From Gammaproteobacteria bacterium (GTDB lineage Bacteria; Pseudomonadota; Gammaproteobacteria; Steroidobacterales; Foliamicaceae), in contig VYBN01000017.1 in the NCBI GenBank assembly GCA_009844425.1, forward strand, positions 1 through 64,000: a stretch of DNA of 64,000 nt, in the 5' to 3' direction. Under the pieces are notes generated by a model. That model was not told the origin of the DNA. It made no database searches and saw only the letters and a program-made list of their open reading frames with translations. The position numbers were made by a program, and so were the translations under genes. Below, one piece after another: positions 42,897 through 52,385 of the stretch (position 1 is the stretch's first letter; the number at the start of each line of letters is the position of its first letter).

Positions 42897-45221
42897 ATGA
42901 CCGATCGAAAAGAAGGCGAGATGCTGGCGGACCGGTTCCGCCTGGTCCGCCCCCTGGGTTCTGGCGGACTGGGTGAGGTCTGGCTTGCGGAAGATGTGCG
43001 GAAGGGCCGTGAACGGGCCCTGAAGTTGCTGGCGGATGACCTTGCTCGGCATCCGGCCCATATCGATCGCTTCCGGCGCGAATTCTCGGTCGCGCAGTCG
43101 CTGGTCCACCCGGCCATCGTGCGCCCGGAGGAGTTCGTCTCCGATGGCGGCAGCCATTTCTTCACGATGCCCGTCCTTCCGGGCGGCCATGTCGGAGGGC
43201 GGTCCGGTGAACCCTGGAGCGACGCCGCAAGACGCCTGCTGCCGGTTTGCGACGCCCTGGCGTATGCGCACCGCAAGGGCGTGGTACATGGCGATATCAA
43301 ACCGCAGAACATCCTGCTGGACGAATCGGGCGCGGCCTGCCTGACGGACTTCGGCGCCGCCGTGTTGCCGGATGCGGCCGAAGACGGGCGGGTCCGGCGC
43401 CCGGGAGGCTCGCTGGCCTATATGAGTCCGCAACGGCTTGAGGGCCGCTCCGCCCGGACCAGCGATGACGTATATGGGCTGGGCTGCGTCATCCATGAGT
43501 TGCTGTGCGGCTTTCCGCCGTTCTCGCCGGATATAAGCGAAGAAGCCATACGCGGCGGCGAACTGGCCGCCCTCGCCGCGCCCGAAGGGCGCCCGCAACT
43601 TCCCGATGAGCTGGCCGAACTGGTTACCGCGATGCTCGCGCGCGACGAGGACTCAAGACCGGTGACCATCCAGGCCGTACGGGCCGCACTGGACGAAATT
43701 CTGGCGGAATCCGCCACCACCGAAACGCCGTCAGAGGCCGCCGCCATCGTCGCGAGGGCTCGCGCCGGCGCCCGCACCGATGCAGCCGACGGGCCGCCGG
43801 CGCCGGCGCTGCAACGCAGTTCCGGAGTACCCATATGGGTGGCTTACGCGTTGGGAGGTATCCTGCTGGCGGCGGCGGCGGTCCTGTTCTTCGTGTTGCC
43901 GAGATTCGCCGAGGAACGCGCAAGCCGGCGCCCACCGCCGGAGCGCATTGTTCAGGAGACCGAGGCGCCCCGCCAGGACATGCAGCTGTTGAGAATCCAG
44001 CGCGAAGCGGCAGACGCGGCCATGGGCGACATGTTGCAGGACCGGAACTACCTCGCGACACTGCAGCCTTCCCTGTGGTCGGGCGGCGCCTGGGAACAGG
44101 CCATTGCCGAGGAGGAGAAAGGGGACGGATTCTATCGCCGGCGCGAGTATCCGGACGCGCAGGGCGCATACGGTACAGCGGGTGCGATGCTGCGTGAGCT
44201 GCGCGAACAAGCGCCGGATATTGGCCGCGCGGCCCTGGAAGAAGCGCTGCAGGCTATCGAATCGGGCGATCAGGCCACCGCCCTGGCGGAACTCGAAAAG
44301 GCCGGGATCCTTCTCGGGGCAACCGATCCGGAAGTGCAGTCCGCGTCCCGGCGCGCGGCCCGGGTGCCGGAAACCATGCAGGCCGTGGCCGAAGCGCGGG
44401 CCAGCGGGCGTGAAGGCAGCCTGGAGGAGCAGCGGACCGCCTGGCAGGCGGTGCTCGGGATCGCCCCCGAGCGGCAGTCGGCACGCAGGGAGCTGTCGGC
44501 GGTGAATGCGCGGATCGATCAGCAACTGTTCAACTCGCGAATGTCGCGGGGCCATGCGGCGCTGGGAGAGGGCAATGTCGAAGCGGCCCGGACCGAGTTC
44601 GAGGCCGCTGCGAAACAGCGCCCGAACGACCCGGGGCCGGTCGAAGCCCTTGCCGCGCTGGAACTTGAGGAACGCGGTCAGCGGCTGGCGCAGCTTCAGG
44701 CGGCCGCAATGGCGGGCAGATTCGCGGAAGACTGGCCCAGGGCGGCCGATAATTACCGCGGCATGCTCGAGATCGACTCGAATATCGTCGCAGCGCAGCG
44801 CGGACTGGCCGAGGCCGAGACGCGCGCGCGCCTGGACGAGGCACTGGAAAACACCATCGCCAACGCCCGGTTGTTGAACCGGGACGACGCCTGGCAACGC
44901 GGCAGGCGCCTGCTGGACGAAGCCGCGGCGATTCCTGCTCCCGGATCGCGCCTTGACGGGCAGCTCAACCGCCTGGAACAGGCCCTGGCCGTGGCTGCCA
45001 CCCCGGCGCCGGTGTGGCTGCGTTCGGACGGCCTCACCGAAGTGACCATTTTTCACGTCGGCCGCCTGGGAAGTTTCGACAGCCGCATGCTTGAACTTCG
45101 CCCCGGTGCGTACATCGCCGTCGGAACCCGTGATGGCTATCGTGACGTGCGCCGCGAGTTCATCGTGGCGCCGGAAGGACTGCCGGAACCGCTGGTTCTG
45201 ATCTGCACGGATCCCATCTGA
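42897..45221 (+). CDS. Transmembrane Ser/Thr protein kinase with extracytoplasmic TPR-like/PEGA-like region
   Basis: RPLGSGGLGEVWLAEDVRKGRERALKLL, VVHGDIKPQNILLDESGAACLTDFGAA, APE-like SPQRLEG; TM WVAYALGGILLAAAAVLFFVLP; C-terminal GAYIAVGTRDGYRDVRREF PEGA-like. Confidence 0.92.
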   Translation: MTDRKEGEMLADRFRLVRPLGSGGLGEVWLAEDVRKGRERALKLLADDLARHPAHIDRFRREFSVAQSLVHPAIVRPEEFVSDGGSHFFTMPVLPGGHVGGRSGEPWSDAARRLLPVCDALAYAHRKGVVHGDIKPQNILLDESGAACLTDFGAAVLPDAAEDGRVRRPGGSLAYMSPQRLEGRSARTSDDVYGLGCVIHELLCGFPPFSPDISEEAIRGGELAALAAPEGRPQLPDELAELVTAMLARDEDSRPVTIQAVRAALDEILAESATTETPSEAAAIVARARAGARTDAADGPPAPALQRSSGVPIWVAYALGGILLAAAAVLFFVLPRFAEERASRRPPPERIVQETEAPRQDMQLLRIQREAADAAMGDMLQDRNYLATLQPSLWSGGAWEQAIAEEEKGDGFYRRREYPDAQGAYGTAGAMLRELREQAPDIGRAALEEALQAIESGDQATALAELEKAGILLGATDPEVQSASRRAARVPETMQAVAEARASGREGSLEEQRTAWQAVLGIAPERQSARRELSAVNARIDQQLFNSRMSRGHAALGEGNVEAARTEFEAAAKQRPNDPGPVEALAALELEERGQRLAQLQAAAMAGRFAEDWPRAADNYRGMLEIDSNIVAAQRGLAEAETRARLDEALENTIANARLLNRDDAWQRGRRLLDEAAAIPAPGSRLDGQLNRLEQALAVAATPAPVWLRSDGLTEVTIFHVGRLGSFDSRMLELRPGAYIAVGTRDGYRDVRREFIVAPEGLPEPLVLICTDPI

Positions 45222-45238
45222 CGCCGGGGGCGTGAAAC

Positions 45239-47659
45239 ATGGGGCGTGACGTGATTCTCGTGCTGCCCGAGGGAGAGCGCAGACTGGCTCCGGAGGAGCT
45301 GCCTGTTCTGCTGGGCAGCGGCGAGGGCGCGCACATCCGCCTCCCCGGCCCGGTCGGCGCGCCTCCGGCGGCCAGCATCAATCTCCTCGACGACCGTGCC
45401 CTGGTGCAGTGCTATCCGGGCATTTCCGGCCTTCTGCTGAATGGCGGGCCGATCAGCGGCGCGCAGTGGCTGGAGGAAGGCGACCGTCTCGCCATTGCCG
45501 GGGTCGAGGTAAGGCTGGATTCGGTTTCTCCGGAAACAATGCGACTGATCGTCAGCTATCTGGCGAGGGCCTGGGACACCAGGCCGCCCGAATTGACGGA
45601 CGAAGACGACGCCCCGGCGGCAATAGCGGCCCGCAGGCCCGCCGGGGAATCGCGTTCCGCGCCTGCGCACAAGGGCCGCCTGTGGCTGCGCCTGGCGGCA
45701 GGCGTGCTTTTGGCGCTCCTGGGCGGCAGCGCCGTGTTCGTGTTCACCGCCGAAGGCGTGCTGATCGAAGTCGAGCCCGCCGACGTCGCCGTTGAGGTCG
45801 AGGCGCTGCTTCCCACTCCGCATGTGGGGTCCCGCTATCTTCTCTGGCAAGGCAGGTACCGGGTCCGGGCGGAACGGGAACGTTATTTCCCTCTGGACGA
45901 AGAGATCGAGGTGCGGGGCGAAGGCGGTCAGGAATTTCGCTTCGCGATGCGGCTGTTGCCCGGACGGGTGGTCGTGAATGCCGTCGCCGGCGCGGAGATC
46001 CGCATCGAGGGAATGGACGGGGTGTTTTCGCCCGGTGAGGAAATTTCTCTGGATTCGGGCACTTACGCCCTCACCGTAAGCGCGCCCCGCTACAAGGACC
46101 TGGAGGTTCCGTTGGCCGTGGCGGGCGGCGGGGGCCTGGAGCCGTTCACGGTCGAACTGGAGCCGGATTGGGCGGAGATCACGGCGAACAGCGATCCTCC
46201 CGGGGCCGAGTTGCGTTCGGAAGGGCAGGTCCTGGGGGCAACTCCGGCAACGGTGGAATTGCTGTCGGGCGAGCGCGTGCTGTCGTTCTTCCGCCCGGGA
46301 TTCGCCACGCATCGCGAACGGCTGACCGTGGTTGCGGGCTCGCCGCAGGCCCTGCCGACCATCCGCCTGCAGCCTGCCGCCGGCGTGCTTCGGGTGCGGA
46401 CCGACCCGCCCGGCGCGAGCATTACCGTGGATGGGGACTTTCGCGGAGGATCGCCCGCAACCGTGGAGGTGAGCCCGGACCGGGCGCATCGGGTAGTGGT
46501 TTCGCGGGCGGGCTACGAGTCGCAGGAACGCACGGTAACGCTGGGGCGGGGCGCGGAGCGGGCCCTGAACATTCGCCTCGAGCCGCGACTGGGAAAGGTC
46601 CGCGTATTGAGCCGCCCGGCCGGTGCGCAGGTGAGCGTCAATGGGCGGCCCGCGGGCCGGACCCCGCTGGACCTGCAATTGCCTTCCACCGAACAGCAAC
46701 TCGAATTCAGCCTTGAAGGCTATGTGGCGCAGGCGCGCGAGGTGGTGCCGCAGCCCGCCTATCCCCAGGAGGTGGAAGTCGAACTCCTGACGCCCCGCCA
46801 GCAGATGCTGGCCGCTCAGCCCACGGAAATCGAAACGTCTCAGGGCGCGACCATGGTCATGCTGTTTCCGGGAGAGTTCGAGATGGGGTCGCAGCGCGGA
46901 TCGCAGGGGTGGCGCAACAACGAGGTGCGCCGCAGGGTGAGGCTCACCAAGCGCTACTACCTGGGCGTGAAGGAAGTCACCAACCGGGAATTTCGCGGTT
47001 TCATTCCCAACCACACCTCCGGCGCGGAGCGCTTCCGGTCGCTGGCGGCCGACAGCAGCCCCGCGGTGAACGTCGACTGGCAGGCCGCCGCGGCCTTTTG
47101 CAACTGGCTGAGTTCGCAGGAAAACCTGCCGCTTCAGTATCAGAGCCGCTCCGGCCGGCTGATTCCGGTGGCCGATCCGGGGACCGGCTACCGCCTGCCG
47201 ACCGAGGCGGAGTGGGTCTGGGCGGCCCGCTACCGCGGCGGCGCGGGGAATTCGCGTTATCCCTGGGGCGAGCGTATGCCGCCTCCGGTGCGCTCGGGCA
47301 ACTACGCCGACCAGTCGGCCAGCGGCCTCATACCCATCGTGCTGAACGCCTACAACGACAATTTCCCCTTTACGGCCCCGGTCGGCACGTTTCCAGCCAA
47401 CCCGCTGGGCTTCTACGATCTCGGCGGCAATGCGGCCGAGTGGACGGCCGACTACTACGGTGCGGATACGCTATATCCCGACTTCGAGGTGGACCCGCGC
47501 GGTCCGCAGGAAGGGCGTTTTTACGTGATCCGCGGTTCGAGTTGGCAGCATGGCACGCTACGCGAACTTCGCTGGGCATATCGCGATCGTGGAGATGAAG
47601 CAAGGCTCGATGTAGGATTTCGACTGGCGCGCTACGCCGAATTGCAGGAACCGGAATGA
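45239..47659 (+). CDS. FHA-like/TM/PEGA-repeat/SUMF1 (FGE-fold) protein
   Basis: N-terminal degenerate FHA (VLLGSGEGAHIRLPG...GLLLNGGPI), TM, PEGA-like repeats (GVLRVRTDPPGASITVDGDFRGGSPATVEVSPDRAHRVVVSRAGYE), C-terminal SUMF1 (MVMLFPGEFEMGSQRG...GYRLPTEAEWVWAAR...VIRGSSW). Confidence 0.88.
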   Translation: MGRDVILVLPEGERRLAPEELPVLLGSGEGAHIRLPGPVGAPPAASINLLDDRALVQCYPGISGLLLNGGPISGAQWLEEGDRLAIAGVEVRLDSVSPETMRLIVSYLARAWDTRPPELTDEDDAPAAIAARRPAGESRSAPAHKGRLWLRLAAGVLLALLGGSAVFVFTAEGVLIEVEPADVAVEVEALLPTPHVGSRYLLWQGRYRVRAERERYFPLDEEIEVRGEGGQEFRFAMRLLPGRVVVNAVAGAEIRIEGMDGVFSPGEEISLDSGTYALTVSAPRYKDLEVPLAVAGGGGLEPFTVELEPDWAEITANSDPPGAELRSEGQVLGATPATVELLSGERVLSFFRPGFATHRERLTVVAGSPQALPTIRLQPAAGVLRVRTDPPGASITVDGDFRGGSPATVEVSPDRAHRVVVSRAGYESQERTVTLGRGAERALNIRLEPRLGKVRVLSRPAGAQVSVNGRPAGRTPLDLQLPSTEQQLEFSLEGYVAQAREVVPQPAYPQEVEVELLTPRQQMLAAQPTEIETSQGATMVMLFPGEFEMGSQRGSQGWRNNEVRRRVRLTKRYYLGVKEVTNREFRGFIPNHTSGAERFRSLAADSSPAVNVDWQAAAAFCNWLSSQENLPLQYQSRSGRLIPVADPGTGYRLPTEAEWVWAARYRGGAGNSRYPWGERMPPPVRSGNYADQSASGLIPIVLNAYNDNFPFTAPVGTFPANPLGFYDLGGNAAEWTADYYGADTLYPDFEVDPRGPQEGRFYVIRGSSWQHGTLRELRWAYRDRGDEARLDVGFRLARYAELQEPE

Positions 47660-48045
47660 AGAAGGTCATCGCAGTCGCCGCAGTCATCGGCCTGGCTGTG
47701 GGCCTGACCTGGGCCGCCGAACAGGTGGGCGGCTGGTTAGGTTTCACTCAGCAGGACGGGACCGTCGAGGACACCGCATCCGACAATACGAGCGCCCCCG
47801 GGAACGAGGCCATACCTCCTGGGGGGGAGGGCGTCCCGCCCTCGATTGAAGCTTCCGCCGATTCTCCAGCCCAGGGAGAAGACGGGTCTCCCGCACAGCC
47901 GGAACTGTCCACCGAAGTCACCTCGATCGAAGAGGACCTGGCCCGCATTGAGGAAGCGCTGGGCAGCGATGAGGTACTGGAGGAGTTCACGCCGTCGGAG
48001 CCCCTTTCGGCGGACAACCCGGTAGTCTGGCCCACCGACATCTGA
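47656..48045 (+). CDS. Hypothetical exported protein containing a family B repeat remnant
   Basis: N-terminal hydrophobic segment; ATGA overlap with previous gene; acidic disordered middle. Confidence 0.6.
   Translation: MKKVIAVAAVIGLAVGLTWAAEQVGGWLGFTQQDGTVEDTASDNTSAPGNEAIPPGGEGVPPSIEASADSPAQGEDGSPAQPELSTEVTSIEEDLARIEEALGSDEVLEEFTPSEPLSADNPVVWPTDI
47815..47846. repeat. Palindromic repeat family B, partial copy 4, inside a CDS
   Basis: CTCCTGGGGGGGAGGGCGTCCCGCCCTCGA contains the GGAGGGCG-CCGCCCTC hairpin; encodes PPGGEGVPPS. Confidence 0.65.
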
Positions 48046-48061
48046 GCGGGCGATTGCCCGG

Positions 48062-49555
48062 TCAGGCTCGCAGGCGGATCCGGTAGTCCAGGTCCAGCTT
48101 TTCCGCCAGGACGCGCAGGCGCCGCTGGACGGTGTTCCCGACCAGGATATGTGCGCCTTCGGGCGCGGTCAGCACGAGTTCTTCCGGTTCCCGCTGCAGG
48201 CGGAATTGCTCGAGAACGCTGACGGCCCCGCCGGAAATCGTGTAGGCAAGCCGCATGGCCAGCCCGATGCAGACCGCCTGGCGTTTCTCCTTCTTGTCGA
48301 CGAGTTCGCCGAGGCCTAGGCGTTTCAAGGCAGGGGTAATGGCGGCGTGACGCGAAGCGACGGCCAGGCCGAGCATGATCCGCTCGCGGTGATCGGCGCC
48401 GGTCAGCGGCATGCGCAGTATCCGCAGGAATACCTGCTCGGCCCGGTAGTCGGGATGTTCGGACCAGCCGATGTCGGACAGGTGGCAGGCGGCCAGCCTG
48501 AGCTTGTCCGGCACGAGTCCTTCCAGCGCCGGCGCGATCCAGCCGGCCAGCAAGTCGCCGCCGGAACCCCCGCGGCCCATGCGCCGGGCGGCGCTCTCGC
48601 ACAGCCACAGCAGGGGGTCTATCTGCTGCTCAAGCGGCGTAAGGGCTTCGTACAGACAGCCTTCGCGAAGGCCGTTGGCGGAAAATACGGCGTGCTCGGC
48701 CCCGCTTAGCCGCAAAAGGCATTCCAGGGCGACCGCCGCAAAAGGCAGGGACTCCAGCCGGTCGGTCCGCAGTCCCTTGGCCGATTCCAGGCGCGGGCGC
48801 GGCCAGCCGGCCAGCCTCGCGCAGAATTCCGAAGCGTCGCTGGCTTCCAGCGCGTAGTGATGGATGACATGCAGGGGATAGCCGGATTCGTCCATGTGGA
48901 TACGGGCCAGTGCCCGCCAGGAGCCTCCTACCAGGTACAGGGACTGTCCGTGCGCCCGCGGCAGCCAGTCCAGTCCGTCAAGCTGGGCCCGAATGGCCGC
49001 CCGGCTCTCCCCGATGGACTCCTCTCCGTTTCTGCGCACCGTGCCCAGCGGCCGCGAAACGCGCTCCGCCACGCTTCCCTTGTCCAGAAGCGTCAGTTCC
49101 AGGCTGGCGCCGCCGAGGTCGGCCGCGATGCCGCTCGCCTGGGGAATGGCGCTCAGGACTCCGCCGGCCGAGACTTCGGCTTCCCGGTCGCCGGTCAGCA
49201 AGCGGACATCGAGGCCGCACTCGCTGCGCACGGTCTCAAGGAACTCCTGCCCGTTACTCGCCTCCCGGACCGCCGCGGTCGCCACCGCCTGCACTTCCAG
49301 AACGCCCATTTGCGGGCACAGGCGGGCGAATCGATGCAGGCTCTCCAGGGCCATGCGGACCCCGTCTTCGGGCATTTTTCCGGTCCGGTCCAGTCCGCGG
49401 CCCAGCCCGCACAGGACCTTTTCGTTGAATATCGGCAAGGGCGCCCGTCCGCCGTTCTCGTAGACAACCAGGCGCACGGAGTTCGAGCCGATGTCGATCA
49501 CGGCTACCGGCGCCTCGCTTGGGGTCGCGGGGCTGGTTCGCAATACGCCCGGCAC
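48062..49555 (-). CDS. ppx: Exopolyphosphatase/Ppx-GppA family
   Basis: VAVIDIGSNSVRLVVYENGG, AADLGGASLELTLLDKG, adjacent to ppk. Confidence 0.94.
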   Translation of the reverse strand: MPGVLRTSPATPSEAPVAVIDIGSNSVRLVVYENGGRAPLPIFNEKVLCGLGRGLDRTGKMPEDGVRMALESLHRFARLCPQMGVLEVQAVATAAVREASNGQEFLETVRSECGLDVRLLTGDREAEVSAGGVLSAIPQASGIAADLGGASLELTLLDKGSVAERVSRPLGTVRRNGEESIGESRAAIRAQLDGLDWLPRAHGQSLYLVGGSWRALARIHMDESGYPLHVIHHYALEASDASEFCARLAGWPRPRLESAKGLRTDRLESLPFAAVALECLLRLSGAEHAVFSANGLREGCLYEALTPLEQQIDPLLWLCESAARRMGRGGSGGDLLAGWIAPALEGLVPDKLRLAACHLSDIGWSEHPDYRAEQVFLRILRMPLTGADHRERIMLGLAVASRHAAITPALKRLGLGELVDKKEKRQAVCIGLAMRLAYTISGGAVSVLEQFRLQREPEELVLTAPEGAHILVGNTVQRRLRVLAEKLDLDYRIRLRA

Positions 49556-49561
49556 TGGCGC

Positions 49562-51769
49562 TCAGACGGCGGCTTTGACCAGTTTCGGGCGGGGTTTGTC
49601 TTCCGCGTCGTCGTCGTCCCCGGTCTCGGGAAACAGTTCGCCGGGCATGGCCGGCCGCGACTCCCGCAGGGCGCTGCCCCGGCCGGAAAGGCTGGGGTTG
49701 GTCATGAACCAGGTGTGGGCGCTGAAATCGCCGGTTTGATGGTCAAGGCGGCGGTACGCGCCGTCGGGTCCAAGTTGCCAGCTCTGCATCACGTCGAAGC
49801 GGTTCGCCATCAGGACCTGCTCCACGAGCTGCCGCTTGACCGTCTCGTTCTCGATCGGAACCAGCGTCTCCACGCGATGGTGCAGGTTGCGGGGCATCCA
49901 GTCGGCGGAAGAAACGAAAACCTTGCTTTCGGTGGAAGGAAGCTGGTGGCCGGCGCCGAAACACATGACGCGGGAGTGCTCCAGGAACCTGCCGACCATG
50001 CTGCGCACCTGGATGTTCTCCGACATGCCGGGCACGCCGGGGCGCAGGCAGCAGATGCCCCGGACGTAGAGTTCGATTCGCACGCCGGCCTGGCTCGCGC
50101 GGTAGAGACAGTCGATGATCTCGGGATCCACGAGCGAGTTGAGTTTGGCCCAGATTGCCGCCGGACGCCCGGCGCGGGCATGGCCGATTTCGTCCTCGAT
50201 CAGTTCCACCAGCGTGTTCTTCAGCTGGGCGGGCGCGTAGACAAGCTTTTCCATGTCCTCGGGCGTCGCGTAGCCGGTCATGTAGTTGAACAGACGCGCG
50301 GTATCGCGCCCCAGGGCCGCGTCGCAGGTGAAGAAGCTCAGGTCCGAATACACGCGCGCGTTGACGGGATGGTAGTTGCCGGTGCCGAAATGGGTGTAGG
50401 TGCGCAGTTCTCCCGCTTCTCTGCGCACCACCAGCGAGACCTTTGCGTGGGTCTTGAGTTCCATGAAGCCGTACACGACCTGCACGCCGGCGCGCTCCAT
50501 CTCGCGCGCCCAGCGGATGTTCGCCGCTTCGTCGAAACGCGCCCGGAGCTCGACCATGGCGGTGACCAGCTTGCCGGCCTCGGCGGCGGCGATCAGCGCC
50601 TCGACGATCGGCGAGTCTTCGGAAGTGCGGTACAGCGTCTGCTTGATCGCCACGACCGCCGGGTCTTCGGTGGCGCGGCGCAGGAACTGCACCACCACGT
50701 CGAAACTCTCGTACGGATGCTGCACGACGAAGTCCTTAGCGCGTATGGCGGCGAGGATGTCGCCGCCGTATTCGCGGACCCGTTCGGGGAAGCGCACGTT
50801 GAGCGGTTCGTGCTCCAGGTCGCGGCGCTGGGCGGTGATGATCTGATTGATGTCCGCCAGCCCCAGCATGCCGTCGATATTGAAGACATGCGCGTGCGAG
50901 GCATCGAACGCCCTGAGCACGAACCGTCGGAAGTTCTTCGGCATGCCGGCCGCCACTTCCACCCGGATGACGTTGCCCCTGCGCCGGCGCAGCAGGGCGG
51001 TCTCGAACGTCCGCACCAGGTCCTCGGCTTCCTCGTCGATTTCAAGGTCGCTGTCACGGCTGATGCGGAAGATGCCGTGGTCCAGGATCTTCATGCCGGG
51101 GAACAGCAGCCTGAAATTCTCGGCAATGATTTCCTCGACGGCGACGAACCGCAGGGCCTTGCCGGGGACCCGCACAAACCGCTCGATCTGGGGCGGGACC
51201 AGCACCAGGCCGTTGATCTCGTGCTTGTCCGTGGGCCGCATCAGCCGCAGCACGTAAACCAGGCAGCCGGTCTGTATGAAGGGGAAGGGGTGCGCCGTGT
51301 CGACTGCCTGGGGCGTCAGTACCGGAAACAACTGGTTTTCGAACCAGCGCGACAGCCACTCGCGGGCCCGCTCGCCCAGTTCCTCCGGTTTTACGACCGC
51401 CACTCCGGCTTCGCGGCATTCGGTCAGCAATTGCGCGCTGCGCCTGGATTGGGCCTTGAGGAGCTTCTTTACCTGTTCGCGTATGGCCTCAAGCTGTTCG
51501 CCGGGGGTCAGTCCGTCGTCGCTGGTCTTTGCGACTCCCGCCGCTACCTGGGCCATGAGGCCGGCCGCCCGCACCATGTAGAACTCGTCCAGGTTGCTGG
51601 CCGAAATGGACAGGAACCGCACGCGCTCCAGCAGAGGGTGGTTCCCGTTGCCCGCTTCCTCCAGTACCCGCGTGTTGAATTCCAGCCAGGACAGTTCGCG
51701 GTTGATCAGGCGTCCTGCGGCGCGCTCAGCCTCGCTCAGCGCCCGTGGTTTGCCGGACGCAGGCGTCAT
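49562..51769 (-). CDS. ppk1: Polyphosphate kinase 1
   Basis: LINRELSWLEFNTRVLEEA, SISASNLDEFYMVRAAGL, HPYESFDVVVQFLRRA, TYTHFGTGNYHPVNARVYSDLSFFT. Confidence 0.97.
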   Translation of the reverse strand: MTPASGKPRALSEAERAAGRLINRELSWLEFNTRVLEEAGNGNHPLLERVRFLSISASNLDEFYMVRAAGLMAQVAAGVAKTSDDGLTPGEQLEAIREQVKKLLKAQSRRSAQLLTECREAGVAVVKPEELGERAREWLSRWFENQLFPVLTPQAVDTAHPFPFIQTGCLVYVLRLMRPTDKHEINGLVLVPPQIERFVRVPGKALRFVAVEEIIAENFRLLFPGMKILDHGIFRISRDSDLEIDEEAEDLVRTFETALLRRRRGNVIRVEVAAGMPKNFRRFVLRAFDASHAHVFNIDGMLGLADINQIITAQRRDLEHEPLNVRFPERVREYGGDILAAIRAKDFVVQHPYESFDVVVQFLRRATEDPAVVAIKQTLYRTSEDSPIVEALIAAAEAGKLVTAMVELRARFDEAANIRWAREMERAGVQVVYGFMELKTHAKVSLVVRREAGELRTYTHFGTGNYHPVNARVYSDLSFFTCDAALGRDTARLFNYMTGYATPEDMEKLVYAPAQLKNTLVELIEDEIGHARAGRPAAIWAKLNSLVDPEIIDCLYRASQAGVRIELYVRGICCLRPGVPGMSENIQVRSMVGRFLEHSRVMCFGAGHQLPSTESKVFVSSADWMPRNLHHRVETLVPIENETVKRQLVEQVLMANRFDVMQSWQLGPDGAYRRLDHQTGDFSAHTWFMTNPSLSGRGSALRESRPAMPGELFPETGDDDDAEDKPRPKLVKAAV

Positions 51770-51859
51770 TCGGGCGTTCCGGGATGGCGTGGAATGTGTC
51801 CCATGATGGGGGTAGCATACAGGAGTCATGAGCAATTCCGGGGAGCGAGGTAGTCCGGC

Positions 51860-52375
51860 ATGAAGCGCCTGTGGCTGCTGCGGCATGCCAAGGCCGGGCC
51901 GTATTCCGCCGACGATTTCGGTCGGACTCTGGCCCCCAGGGGCCGGAAGAACGCGCCCGCGATGGGCGAGAAACTGGCGGCCGCGGGATGCGCTCCCGGA
52001 AGGATTCTCTGTTCCGCCGGACGCCGGGCGGTGGAGACGATGTGCGGTGTTCTGCCCAGTCTTCCCGCCGATCTCCGCATCGACGTGATGCGGAGGCTCT
52101 ACACCTTCAGTCCGGGGACCGTGCTGCAGTGCCTGCAAGCGCTGCCGGAGGACGCCGGCGACGTCATGGTGGTAGGTCACAATCCGGCCTTGCAGGAACT
52201 GGCGCTGTATCTGGCCGGCCGGGGCAAAGAGGAGGCTTTCGACGTGCTCCACGGAAAGTTTCCCACCTGCGCGGTGGCCGAGCTGGAATTTCCCGAGTCG
52301 CCGCACGCGACGGACTGGGACGAGGGCAGCGCGTTTCTCCGGCGTGTCATGACGCCCCGCCCCCCACGGCACTAG
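51860..52375 (+). CDS. sixA: Phosphohistidine phosphatase SixA
   Basis: MKRLWLLRHAKAGPYSADDFGRTLAPRGRKNAPAMG...VMVVGHNPALQELALYL. Confidence 0.92.
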   Translation: MKRLWLLRHAKAGPYSADDFGRTLAPRGRKNAPAMGEKLAAAGCAPGRILCSAGRRAVETMCGVLPSLPADLRIDVMRRLYTFSPGTVLQCLQALPEDAGDVMVVGHNPALQELALYLAGRGKEEAFDVLHGKFPTCAVAELEFPESPHATDWDEGSAFLRRVMTPRPPRH

Positions 52376-52385
52376 TGAGCAATCG

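Noticed and set aside
45137-47014. 625-aa - strand ORF
   Set aside because: Shadow ORF of the FHA/PEGA/SUMF1 gene; the + strand frame has recognised domains.
48857-51853. 998-aa + strand ORF opposite ppx and ppk1
   Set aside because: Antisense to two clearly recognised genes; low-complexity, unrecognisable protein typical of high-GC shadow ORFs.
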